NCBI GenBank assembly: GCA_024304875.1
Contig: JAMWZF010000026.1
Coordinates: 1-13,652 of the forward strand
Origin: Paracoccaceae bacterium
Lineage (GTDB): Bacteria > Pseudomonadota > Alphaproteobacteria > Rhodobacterales > Rhodobacteraceae
Length of the DNA stretch: 13,652 bases
Direction of reading: 5' to 3'
Part shown: positions 1-7,966 of the stretch, in pieces
Layout of the letters: every line of letters begins with the position of its first letter
Numbering within the stretch: the stretch's first letter is position 1
Notes under the pieces: generated by a model
Databases searched by the model: none
Told to the model about the DNA's origin: nothing
Seen by the model: the letters and a program-made list of their open reading frames with translations, nothing else
Translations under genes and position numbers: made by a program

Positions 1-1306
1 CGAGATGCTCGGTCAGGTTCGTCAACAGCTTGACGAGGTCGAAGGGTTCCTCCTCGTCCCGGACGAGTTCGCTGTCGAGGCGCGAGGCCCCGGCGATGTC
101 GGTCACCAGCCGGTCCAGGCGGTTCACGTCGTGCTCGATGATCTCCAGCAGCTTCTCGCGCTGATCTTCGCGCTTGGCGATGCGCAGCGTGCCGGTTGCC
201 GAGCGAAGGGATGCGAGGGGGTTCTTGATCTCGTGCGCGACGTCGGCGGCGAACTGTTCGTTCCCCTCGATCCGGTCATAGAGGGCGCTGACCATGCCGC
301 GCAGCGCGCCCGACAGGCGGCCGATCTCGTCCGGACGGGCGGTCAGGTCGGGGATTCGGATGCGGTTGGGCGACATCTTGCGCGCGTTCTTGGCGCGTCC
401 GAATTCGGCGGCTTCGGCGAGTTCGGCCAAGGGGTTGGCGATGGTGGAGGCGAGGATCAGTCCCAGTCCCACAGAGACCACGACGCCAAGAACGAACATC
501 CACAGGACAAGTTCGCGCTGCTGGTCGACCAGGGCGTCGATTTCGCCCGCGGCGCTTGCGAGGGCGACGACGCCGACGGTGACGTTCCCCTGCCGTATCG
601 GGGTCGCGACCGCGAAGAGCGATTGGTCCGCATCGTCGATCAGCGTCTCCACCACCGTCTCGCCGGCAAGGCTGGCCGGCAGCATTTCGGTCAGCGCGGA
701 CTCGAGGTCGAAGGGCGGCGCGTTGGTCGCCGGCGAGAGGGCATCGACGACGGCGTGCCAGGCGCCGGACAGGAAATTGGAGATCACCGCCCGGCCCTGA
801 TCGGGGGCGAAACCGGGTATGCCGCCCCCCGGAACGGCGGGGCGGGCCGCGGCAACCAGTCGCTGGTCCGGGCTGAAGACGAAGATCTGCGCCCCGCCCC
901 GCAGGTCGAGGCCGGTCAGCGTTTCGGCCGCGTTGACACCGTCACCGGTGACGATGTTCACCGGGGCGCTGACGGGCAGCTGCGCCTCGAAGGCGTCGGC
1001 GATCAGCTCGGCCTCGCTGACAAGGCCGTTCGCGCGCTGGAGCGCAAGACTGTCGCGCGAAGGACTGAGGTAGAGCAGCCCCGCGACCAGAACGATCAGT
1101 GCGATGAGGTTGAAGGTGATGATCTTCCGGGCAAGGGGCGAGCGGCGCAGGGACAGAAGGCTCCGCTTGCGCCGCCTCTGCTGGTACGCCCGATCGTCCG
1201 GGTCGCGCGGGATCACCCAGTCGTCCCCCAGAACGACGTCAGCCTCGGCCGCCGCCCGGCGTACCGAGTTCAGGTCGCGGACGTCTATCCTGGGGTCAGC
1301 GGTCAT
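1..1306 (-). CDS. chvG: Sensor histidine kinase ChvG (partial, C-terminus outside window)
   Basis: Membrane sensor kinase that phosphorylates ChvI; in rhizobia and Agrobacterium the pair responds to acidity and envelope state. I read this frame by reverse-translating the minus strand from the ATG at 1306-1304, which gives 435 open codons and no stop before the edge. Visible parts are a cytoplasmic N-terminus of about 60 residues (starting MTADPRIDVRDLN), a first membrane helix at about 62-81 (IITFNLIALIVLVAGLLYL), a periplasmic sensor region at about 82-265, a second helix at about 266-288, a HAMP-like linker, and the H-box FAADVAHEIKNPLASLRSA with the phospho-acceptor His358. The ATP-binding domain lies beyond base 1. 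The start lies only 3 bp after the chvI stop, so the two genes are one transcript. The family is usually about 550-600 aa, so about a quarter is missing because of the window edge, not a mutation. Confidence 0.93.
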   Translation of the reverse strand, partial: MTADPRIDVRDLNSVRRAAAEADVVLGDDWVIPRDPDDRAYQQRRRKRSLLSLRRSPLARKIITFNLIALIVLVAGLLYLSPSRDSLALQRANGLVSEAELIADAFEAQLPVSAPVNIVTGDGVNAAETLTGLDLRGGAQIFVFSPDQRLVAAARPAVPGGGIPGFAPDQGRAVISNFLSGAWHAVVDALSPATNAPPFDLESALTEMLPASLAGETVVETLIDDADQSLFAVATPIRQGNVTVGVVALASAAGEIDALVDQQRELVLWMFVLGVVVSVGLGLILASTIANPLAELAEAAEFGRAKNARKMSPNRIRIPDLTARPDEIGRLSGALRGMVSALYDRIEGNEQFAADVAHEIKNPLASLRSATGTLRIAKREDQREKLLEIIEHDVNRLDRLVTDIAGASRLDSELVRDEEEPFDLVKLLTNLTEHL

Positions 1307-1309
1307 CGC

Positions 1310-2011
1310 CTACTCTTCGTTGTAGCGATATCCGATACCATAAAGGGTCTCGATTGCCGAGAACTCGTCGTCGACCATCCTCATCTTCTTGCGAAGTCGC
1401 TTGATGTGGCTGTCGATGGTGCGGTCATCCACGTAGACCTGGTCGTCGTAGGCGACGTCCATCAGCTGGTCGCGGGATTTGACGAAGCCGGGCCGCTGGG
1501 CCAGGGCCTGAAGCAGCAGGAACTCGGTCACGGTCAGCGAGACGTCACGGCCCTTCCACGTCACCGCGTGGCGCAGCGGGTCCATCGTCAGAGAGCCGCG
1601 GGTCATGATCTTGGCCTCTTCGCCGCCGTCGACCACTTCGCCCGAGGTGGCTTCCTGCCGGCGCAGCAGGGCGCGGATCCGCTCGACCAGAAGGCGCTGG
1701 GAAAAGGGCTTCTTGACGTAGTCGTCGGCGCCCATGCGCAGACCCAGCACCTCGTCGATCTCGTCATCCTTGGAGGTCAGGAAGATCACCGGAATCGACG
1801 TTTTCTGCCGCAGCCGCTGGAGCAGGTCCATGCCATCCATCCGGGGCATCTTGATGTCGAGGACGGCCATGTCGGGCATGGACTTGTTGAAGGCGTCGAG
1901 GGCGGACTGCCCGTCGTTGTACGTCTCGACGTCGAAGCCCTCGGCCTCGAGCGTCATGGCAACGGACGTCAGAATGTTCCGATCGTCGTCCACAAGGGCG
2001 ATCTTGGACAT
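1310..2011 (-). CDS. chvI: Response regulator ChvI, OmpR/PhoB class
   Basis: DNA-binding response regulator paired with ChvG; 233 aa, normal for the family. The receiver domain (about 1-120) has the acidic pocket D8-D9-D10, the phospho-acceptor Asp52 (VLDIKMPRMDG), Thr79 in VIFLTSKDDE and Lys101 in VKKPF. The C-terminal winged helix (about 130-233) has the typical TEFLLLQALAQRPG and DRTIDSHIKRLRKKM segments and ends GIGYRYNEE. The start is supported by an AGGAAAGGG Shine-Dalgarno (complement of 2020-2028) 8 bp upstream. The gene is first in the chvI-chvG operon and divergent from pckA. In Agrobacterium chvG-chvI is also linked to pckA, and pckA is acid-induced there, so control of pckA by ChvI is plausible but not shown by this sequence. 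Confidence 0.95.
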   Translation of the reverse strand: MSKIALVDDDRNILTSVAMTLEAEGFDVETYNDGQSALDAFNKSMPDMAVLDIKMPRMDGMDLLQRLRQKTSIPVIFLTSKDDEIDEVLGLRMGADDYVKKPFSQRLLVERIRALLRRQEATSGEVVDGGEEAKIMTRGSLTMDPLRHAVTWKGRDVSLTVTEFLLLQALAQRPGFVKSRDQLMDVAYDDQVYVDDRTIDSHIKRLRKKMRMVDDEFSAIETLYGIGYRYNEE

Positions 2012-2169
2012 GGGCGGTACCCTTTCCTGCTCAATCTTGGTTTTTGTTGGCTTGTATTTTTCCGCATTGTTTCCCCGTTTTGCCCAATCGAATCAACCGC
2101 AATCGCGAATCATGCGGCGCGCCGGTCCAGAATGTGGCGAAAATGATCACCCAATCCCTAACCGGCGCC

Positions 2170-2216
2170 TGACGGCGCTAACAGGTTGCGCTAACAGGAC
2201 TTTGTTAGCGCGAACT
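2170..2216. promoter_or_regulatory. Cluster of three LacI-type operator-like sites upstream of pckA
   Basis: GCGCTAACA occurs at 2175-2183 and 2188-2196, and its exact complement TGTTAGCGC at 2203-2211; the last two form a perfect 9-bp inverted repeat with a 6-bp spacer. Measured against the ideal palindrome TGTTAGCGCTAACA, the three sites match at 11, 11 and 12 of 14 positions, with centres at 2176.5, 2189.5 and 2209.5. A central CG in a palindrome is typical of LacI-family operators. LacI-family regulators of gluconeogenesis are known in alphaproteobacteria (PckR in Sinorhizobium, CceR in Rhodobacter), so one of these is the natural candidate. The regulator assignment is inference. A hairpin in the mRNA is an alternative, since the transcription start is not known. 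Confidence 0.55.
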
Positions 2217-2232
2217 GTGGCGGCGCGCCCTG

Positions 2233-2245
2233 TTCCCCGCGGGAA
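2233..2245. repeat. 13-bp palindrome TTCCCCGCGGGAA before pckA
   Basis: A perfect inverted repeat TTCCC-CGC-GGGAA lies 65 bp upstream of the pckA start, just downstream of the operator-like cluster. It could be a second protein-binding site or a small 5' leader hairpin. No family is assigned. Confidence 0.4.
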
Positions 2246-2310
2246 TCCCCGTGCTACAGGCTGGATCATGTCCCGCACCCGCAGGACAATTTTCTTTCGA
2301 GGAGCCGGCA

Positions 2311-3909
<1,599 letters not shown>

Positions 3910-3970
3910 CGGGGTTGGCCCCGGCGCCCGGGTGACGCAGTCTGGCGGCACCCAGCCCAGGAGCCCCGCC

Positions 3971-4513
3971 ATGCTGCGCCTGATTGCCTGCCTCCTCGCC
4001 CTGCCCGCCAGTCTGGCGGCGCAGGACCTGCCGCCGGACTACACCGCGCCCGGGATTGCCAGCCTGGAGGCCGGAGTGATCTGCGCGGTGGAGCCACTGC
4101 GTGTGGACCCCGCGCCGGACACCGTCTCGGGCACCAAACACGTCATCGACGAACTCCCGCCCTTCGTCAGCACCGGTCGCCTCGTGCCGGCGGTGCGGGG
4201 CGTCGGCTTCGGCGTCTCGGCCAGGGCGGCGGACCCGCTCGGCATCGCGGGCGCGACCATGATGGTGACCCACCCGCCGATGGGCGACGCGGGCGCCACG
4301 CGGCAGAGCTTTCCCACCGGCATCCCCGGCGACGAACCCGGGATCACCTTCTACCAGTTCGACTACGGCTACGAGCTGCTGCCCGGCCGCTGGACCCTGA
4401 CCACGATCAGTGCCGAGGGCGAAATCCTCTTCTCGGTCCCCTTCGACGTGGTTCCTCCCGAGTCGCTGCCCCAGCTGGCCGAGGTCTGCGACTACGAGGA
4501 TCTTCTGAGCTAG
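3971..4513 (+). CDS. Secreted protein, DUF3859-like
   Basis: A 180-aa protein of unknown function. The N-terminus MLRLIACLLALPASLAAQ is a clear signal peptide with a likely cut after AAQ or nearby, so the mature protein is expected in the periplasm. The body (EAGVICAVEP, APDTVSGTKHVIDELPPFVSTGRLVPAVRGVGFGVSAR, MMVTHPPMGDAG, ITFYQFDYGYELLPGRW) is the pattern I associate with DUF3859 proteins of Rhodobacteraceae; this is from memory and moderately secure. It looks like an all-beta domain. Two cysteines remain after the signal peptide. The start at 3971 is chosen over the upstream in-frame one at 3932 because AGGAG (3959-3963) lies 7 bp before it and it begins the signal peptide. It may be co-transcribed with pckA. 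Confidence 0.85.
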   Translation: MLRLIACLLALPASLAAQDLPPDYTAPGIASLEAGVICAVEPLRVDPAPDTVSGTKHVIDELPPFVSTGRLVPAVRGVGFGVSARAADPLGIAGATMMVTHPPMGDAGATRQSFPTGIPGDEPGITFYQFDYGYELLPGRWTLTTISAEGEILFSVPFDVVPPESLPQLAEVCDYEDLLS

Positions 4514-4535
4514 GGGCAGCGCCTGATGACGGGCC

Positions 4536-4582
4536 GCCGAGGGGGCGCTGCCCCCGCCCTCCGGGCCCCCCGAGGTATTTGG
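4536..4582 (+). repeat. GC-rich intergenic repeat, left copy (probable terminator)
   Basis: The segment contains the hairpin GGGGGC-GCT-GCCCCC (4541-4555), then GCCCTCCGGGCCCCCCGAGG and TATTTGG. It matches the complement of 4628-4673 over most of its length. It sits 22 bp after the DUF3859-like gene stop. Repeats of this style (GGGGC-hairpin, C-run, TATTTgg) are common between genes in Rhodobacteraceae, from memory. There is no long T-run after the stem, only TATTT. Confidence 0.7.
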
Positions 4583-4627
4583 GGCGAAAAGAGGAGTGGA
4601 GTGGCGCCCATCTGATTTGTTGGACGT

Positions 4628-4673
4628 CAAATATCCGGGGGGGCCGAAGGCGGGGGGCAGCGCCCCCTCGGCC
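4628..4673 (-). repeat. GC-rich intergenic repeat, right copy in inverted orientation
   Basis: Read on the minus strand it runs from GGCCGAGGGGGCGCTGCC to ATATTTG, nearly the same as the left copy, with small substitutions and about one base of length difference. It begins about 40 bp after the stop of mch on that strand, so each convergent gene is followed by a copy facing its own transcript. This suits a bidirectional terminator. Confidence 0.7.
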
Positions 4674-4712
4674 TGTCGGCCCGGCGCAGGCCCCGGGACA
4701 GCACTCCCCGGC

Positions 4713-5741
4713 TCAGAGAGGGACGAGCGCCCAGGTGTCGAGGTCGAGGAGGACGCCGGGCAGGTACTTGCCGTCCGCGCCCTTCAGGCTGCCGACGCTG
4801 CCGTCCTTCGTCGCCACCAGCCGCAGGCGTAGCGCGCCGACGCCGGGGGCGGCGGTCTCGGCCTTGTCCAGGACCTCGGACCAGGCCCGCACGGTGTCGC
4901 CGGCGAAGCAGGGGTTGGCATGGGTGCCGGCGTTGATCGCCGCCAGCATCTGTGTGTTGGCGAGGCCGCCCCAAGACAGCGCCCGGGCGAGCGAGATGAC
5001 ATGCCCGCCGTAGATCAGCCGCTTGCCGTCCTCCCGCAGGGTGCCGTCGAAATGGGTCCTGGCCGTGTTCTGCCAGAGGCGGGTGGCGAGCATGTGCTCG
5101 GCCTCCTCGACCGTCGCCCCGTCGACGTGGTCGATGACCTCGCCCACCGTGTAGTCGGCCCAACGGTGAGCCTCGCCGGCGAGGCCGAAATCGTAGGACG
5201 AGAAGTCGAGCCCCTGGGGGATCACCAGGTCGGAAGCGGCGACCGCCGGCGCCAGGTCCGGCACCACGGTCTCGGGCGCCGGGGCCTCTGGGTCGCGCTT
5301 GCGGACCATGACCCAGCGGACGAATTTCAGCACCGCCTCGCCCCGCTGGTTCGTCCCCGTCGTCCGGACGTAGACCACGCCGGCCTTGCCGCTGGAGTTC
5401 TGCTTCAGTCCGATCACTTCGGACGAGGACCGAAGCGTATCCCCCGGCCAGACCGGCGCCAGCCAGCGTGCCTCGGCATAGCCGAGGTTGGCCACCGCGT
5501 TCAGCGAGATGTCGGGGACCGACTTGCCGAAGACCACGTGGAAGACGATCAGGTCGTCCAGAGGTGAGGCCGGCAGCCCGCAGGCCCTTGCGAATTCGTC
5601 CGAGGAATACAGCGCCCCCCGCGCCGGATAGAGCGCGTGGTACAGCGCCCGCTCCCCGCCCGAGATCGTGCGCGGGACCGCGTGCTGGATCACCTCGCCG
5701 AGGCGGTAGTCCTCGAAGAACCGCCCCGGGTTCGTCTTCAT
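4713..5741 (-). CDS. mch: Mesaconyl-CoA hydratase (double MaoC-like hot-dog), EMC pathway
   Basis: Hydrates mesaconyl-C1-CoA to (2R,3S)-beta-methylmalyl-CoA in the ethylmalonyl-CoA pathway, which assimilates acetyl-CoA where isocitrate lyase is absent. The protein is 342 aa, like the known Rhodobacter enzyme (about 343 aa). It has two hot-dog halves. The first (about 5-150) has SSDEFARACGLPASPLDDLIVFHVVFGK and the MaoC-type NLGYAEARWLAPVWPGDTL at about 85-103; the second (about 180-342) has YGGHVISLARALSWGG and THANPCFAGDTVRAWSEVL. The ATG (5741-5739) overlaps the TGA of the upstream DUF1737 gene (5740-5738) as ATGA, so translation is probably coupled. It is last in a four-gene operon headed by an mcl2-like gene. 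As I recall, R. sphaeroides has the same spacing, with mch three loci from mcl2, which strongly supports the assignment. Confidence 0.88.
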   Translation of the reverse strand: MKTNPGRFFEDYRLGEVIQHAVPRTISGGERALYHALYPARGALYSSDEFARACGLPASPLDDLIVFHVVFGKSVPDISLNAVANLGYAEARWLAPVWPGDTLRSSSEVIGLKQNSSGKAGVVYVRTTGTNQRGEAVLKFVRWVMVRKRDPEAPAPETVVPDLAPAVAASDLVIPQGLDFSSYDFGLAGEAHRWADYTVGEVIDHVDGATVEEAEHMLATRLWQNTARTHFDGTLREDGKRLIYGGHVISLARALSWGGLANTQMLAAINAGTHANPCFAGDTVRAWSEVLDKAETAAPGVGALRLRLVATKDGSVGSLKGADGKYLPGVLLDLDTWALVPL

Positions 5742-5944
5742 TGCTGCCCCAGCTTCATCTCCGGGTGGTAATCGGCCTCCACCTCCTTGGTCACCGCCTG
5801 GGCGCAGCGCATCACGCCGTTGGCGGCGTCGAAGGCGTAGGAGGGGCTGCCGTGCAGGGACCAGCCCTGCGCCAGCGCGGCCGAGACCTTGTGGCAGAAG
5901 GCCGAGGTGTCGTCCTCGGTCAGCAGACGATAGATCAGCCCCAT
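5738..5944 (-). CDS. DUF1737-domain small protein
   Basis: A 68-aa soluble protein of unknown function, MGLIYRLLTEDDTSAFCHKVSAALAQGWSLHGSPSYAFDAANGVMRCAQAV and so on. The spacing of the Y-LLT, HKVSAALAQGW-LHGSPSYAFD and the late CAQAV is typical of the DUF1737 family (small proteins with a GW-L-GSP-Y core). The start ATG at 5944-5942 lies inside the end of the nnrU-like gene (10-bp overlap), with GGGAG about 7 bp upstream; the stop overlaps the mch start. Both overlaps point to strict co-translation with the membrane protein before it and the hydratase after it. No catalytic residues are evident. It is too short to stand out as an ORF of its own because the frame stays open further upstream. 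Confidence 0.85.
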   Translation of the reverse strand: MGLIYRLLTEDDTSAFCHKVSAALAQGWSLHGSPSYAFDAANGVMRCAQAVTKEVEADYHPEMKLGQQ

Positions 5945-6498
5945 GGCGTCACTCCCAGCCAGTTGTGGATGACCATCACGACGACCAGCACGATCAGGCC
6001 GATCACCGCGACGCGAATCTCGGATTTCACCCCGCCCCAGGCGGGCGGCTGCCAGTCGGGCTGGGCACGGTTGATCACGACGATCTCGGTCAGCGCCCAG
6101 GCGAGCAACCCGCCGAAGAGCACGAAGGAGGCGAGGTCGCCGTTCACCAGCAGGTGCGCCGCGGCCCAGACGGAAAAGCCGATCAGCTGCGGGTGACGCA
6201 GCATGGTGCCGACCCGGTTGCGCGGTTTCCCCGGCGGGGCCGCGCCGCTGGCGTAGATGTAGAAGGCGAGCACCATCAGGAGGTTGTTGATCCCGACGAG
6301 GGCGCCCGAGCGGCCCCACCAGACCGGCCCCTCCGCGATGCCGTAGCCCCACCACATCAGGATCACCGAGCCGACGAGCGCGATGGCAACCGGCCCCTTG
6401 CCCTTGGCCTCGCCAAGGCTGGCGCGGGGGCCGGGGGCCATCCGCTTGAACAGATGCGCGGCCCACCAGAGGGCGACACCGAGGATGAGGATCAGCAT
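5935..6498 (-). CDS. NnrU-family integral membrane protein
   Basis: A 187-aa protein with about six membrane helices: LILILGVALWWAAHLF at the N-terminus, PVAIALVGSVILMWWGYGI, NNLLMVLAFYIYASG, LIGFSVWAAAHLLV, SFVLFGGLLAWAL, and RVAVIGLIVLVVVMVIHNWLG at the C-terminus. The motif NRVGTMLRHPQLIGFSVWAAAHLLVNGD, with paired histidines, is the hallmark of the NnrU family. NnrU was named in denitrification (nitric oxide metabolism), and the plant haem protein Z-ISO, a carotene isomerase, belongs to the same superfamily. Here there are no denitrification genes nearby. The gene lies 4 bp after the mcl2-like stop and overlaps the DUF1737 gene by 10 bp, so it belongs to an EMC-pathway operon. Its role there is unknown. 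Confidence 0.88.
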   Translation of the reverse strand: MLILILGVALWWAAHLFKRMAPGPRASLGEAKGKGPVAIALVGSVILMWWGYGIAEGPVWWGRSGALVGINNLLMVLAFYIYASGAAPPGKPRNRVGTMLRHPQLIGFSVWAAAHLLVNGDLASFVLFGGLLAWALTEIVVINRAQPDWQPPAWGGVKSEIRVAVIGLIVLVVVMVIHNWLGVTPWG

Positions 6499-6502
6499 GG
6501 CT

Positions 6503-7372
6503 TCAGGCTCCCGCCGCTATGTCATGGTCGCCGCCGGCCTCCATCTCGCGGATGGCGGAGGCCTTGGCGAGAGTGGCGCGGGCGGTCTCGACGTGCAGGT
6601 TCTCGACGATCCTGCCGTCCAGAACCGCGACCCCCTGCCCGCTCTCGACCGCGGCCTCGTAGGCGGCGATCTGGCGCTCGGCGAGGTCGACTTCCTCCTC
6701 CGTCGGGGCAAAGACGGCGTTGGCGACTGGCACCTGCGCGGGGTGGATCAGGCTCTTGCCATCAAAGCCCATGTCGCGGCCCTCCCGGCACTCGGCACGC
6801 AGGCCGTCCTCGTCCTTGAAGGCGTTGTAGACCCCGTCGATGGCGACGATCCCGGCGGCCCGGGCGGCGAGCAAAGTCATTTGAAGGGCCGTGGTCAGCG
6901 CCGGGCGGCCGCGCGAGCCGAGGTCCTTGGCGAGGTCGTTGGTGCCGATCACGAAGCCCTGCACCTCCGGGTGGGCGGCGATGGAAGCGGCGTTCAGGAC
7001 GCCGGCGGGGCTTTCGATCATGGCCCAGACCGGCAGGTCCGGGATCAGGGCGCGCACGGCGTCCACGTCCTCGGGACCAGCCACCTTGGGCACCAGCACC
7101 GCGTCGCAGTCCATGTTCGCGATCGCCGCCGCGTCGTCCTTGCCCCAGTCGGTGCCGAGGCCATTCATCCGCACGATCCGCACCCGGTCGCCATAGCCGC
7201 CAGCTTCAAGCTCTTCGGCCAGGGTCGTGCGGGCGGCGGCCTTCTCGTCCGGCGACACCGCATCCTCCAGATCGAAGAGGATCGCGTCCACTGCCAGGCC
7301 GCGCGCCTTGTCCAGCGCCCGCTGCTTGGAGCCGGGTATGTAGAGGGCGGAACGGTAGGGTCTGGCAGTCAT
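6503..7372 (-). CDS. mcl2: (3S)-malyl-CoA thioesterase / CitE-like HpcH family (Mcl2-like)
   Basis: A 289-aa member of the CitE/HpcH TIM-barrel family. In Rhodobacter, Mcl2 hydrolyses (3S)-malyl-CoA to malate and CoA, and with malyl-CoA lyase gives apparent malate synthase activity at the end of the EMC pathway. Visible motifs are RSALYIPGSKQRALDKA (CoA/substrate side, Arg7), FDLEDAVSPDEKAAAR (Asp34, Glu36), VRMNGLGTDWGKDD with Arg68, VWAMIESPAGVLNA with Glu120, and GTNDLAKDLG with Asp146; Glu120 and Asp146 are the likely Mg2+ ligands. The choice of thioesterase over lyase or citramalyl-CoA lyase rests on gene order (mcl2-nnrU-DUF1737-mch next to mdh-sucCD, as I recall from R. sphaeroides), not on a residue I can read. 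It is first in the operon and divergent from a small secreted protein. The Shine-Dalgarno before the ATG is weak. Confidence 0.8.
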   Translation of the reverse strand: MTARPYRSALYIPGSKQRALDKARGLAVDAILFDLEDAVSPDEKAAARTTLAEELEAGGYGDRVRIVRMNGLGTDWGKDDAAAIANMDCDAVLVPKVAGPEDVDAVRALIPDLPVWAMIESPAGVLNAASIAAHPEVQGFVIGTNDLAKDLGSRGRPALTTALQMTLLAARAAGIVAIDGVYNAFKDEDGLRAECREGRDMGFDGKSLIHPAQVPVANAVFAPTEEEVDLAERQIAAYEAAVESGQGVAVLDGRIVENLHVETARATLAKASAIREMEAGGDHDIAAGA

Positions 7373-7651
7373 CGGGCACCTGCTGAGGTCTCGGGCCTAG
7401 AGAGCCAAATGCGTGCCGCCGGTGCAACCACCAATCCGCTGCGCCGCAGAAGGGACGTGACGCAACAGGGCCGGCAAATGCCGTTAACCATTTCTGGAGA
7501 CTTCATCGTCAGGCTCATCCGCAATTCGCTGTCGCGGCGACGGGCGGTCCCGGACCATCGGTCAGGGCCGAAAGCCAGCGGCACGGGGGATGCACCGCAA
7601 CTTCGGCGCCGGGCCGGCCAGGCCGCCCGCCGCCCTTCGCAAAAGGTGAAG

Positions 7652-7966
7652 ATGATGAAGAACAAGCTCTTGGCCCTGTCCTTCGGCGTCGGCGCGATGC
7701 TCCTTGCCGGAACCCACGCCCAGGCCCAGGCAAACTGCCATCCCCGCGACCTCGTGGTGACGCGGCTGGCGGAACGCTACGGCGAATCGCGCCAGTCCAT
7801 CGGCCTCGCCGCCAACAACACGGTGGTGGAGGTCTTCGCCTCGCTCGACACCGGGACCTGGACGATCACGGTGACCCGCCCCGGCGGACCCACCTGCCTC
7901 GTCGCATCGGGCGAGGGATTCCAGGTTCTGGCCGAAGTGCTGCCCAACATGGACAGCCCCGCCTAG
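7652..7966 (+). CDS. Small secreted protein of unknown function
   Basis: About 104 aa, not assigned to a family. The N-terminus MKMMKNKLLALSFGVGAMLLAGTHAQAQA is a signal peptide with a likely AQA cut. The mature part is about 75 residues with exactly two cysteines (ANCHPRDLVV and GPTCLVASGE), which could form one disulfide in the periplasm, and reads as alternating strands (NTVVEVFASLDTGTWTITVTRPGG). The ATG at 7652 has AAGG 5 bp upstream; the next codon but none between, ATG 7655, is equally possible (spacing 8), and GTG 7646 less so. The frame is open far upstream to 6383, but that part is a shadow of the opposite-strand genes. The stop codon overlaps the stop of the convergent permease gene within CTAG. 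Confidence 0.75.
   Translation: MMKNKLLALSFGVGAMLLAGTHAQAQANCHPRDLVVTRLAERYGESRQSIGLAANNTVVEVFASLDTGTWTITVTRPGGPTCLVASGEGFQVLAEVLPNMDSPA

Larger units (their letters stand above)
2012..2310. promoter_or_regulatory. Divergent chvI / pckA promoter region
   Basis: This 299-bp gap has no gene of its own. The chvI side (about 2030-2115) is clearly more AT-rich than the neighbours, with T-runs at 2041-2045 and 2057-2061, as expected for a promoter, but I could not fix -35/-10 boxes. Two GAATC sites (2090-2094 and 2107-2111) match GANTC, the CcrM methylation target of many alphaproteobacteria. The pckA side holds three operator-like half-sites (2175-2211) and a 13-bp palindrome TTCCCCGCGGGAA (2233-2245), listed separately. 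Confidence 0.6.

Noticed and set aside
5..2146. 713-codon plus-strand open frame across chvG and chvI
   Set aside because: It is antisense to two clearly recognisable proteins; in GC-rich DNA the opposite frame in this register stays open by codon bias. Its sequence is repetitive D/G/H/V/R-rich and matches no family.
3910..3970. GGGTG (3930-3934) and CACCC (3950-3954) as a pckA terminator
   Set aside because: Short stem with a 15-base loop and no T-run; not enough to call.
7484..7491. TTAACCAT, a possible CtrA half-site upstream of the small secreted protein
   Set aside because: The second TTAA at 7-bp spacing is absent (TGGA instead), so it is only a half-match.
6383..7651. Long upstream extension of the small secreted protein frame
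   Set aside because: It runs antisense through the nnrU-like and mcl2-like genes; the signal peptide and ribosome site place the real start near 7652.
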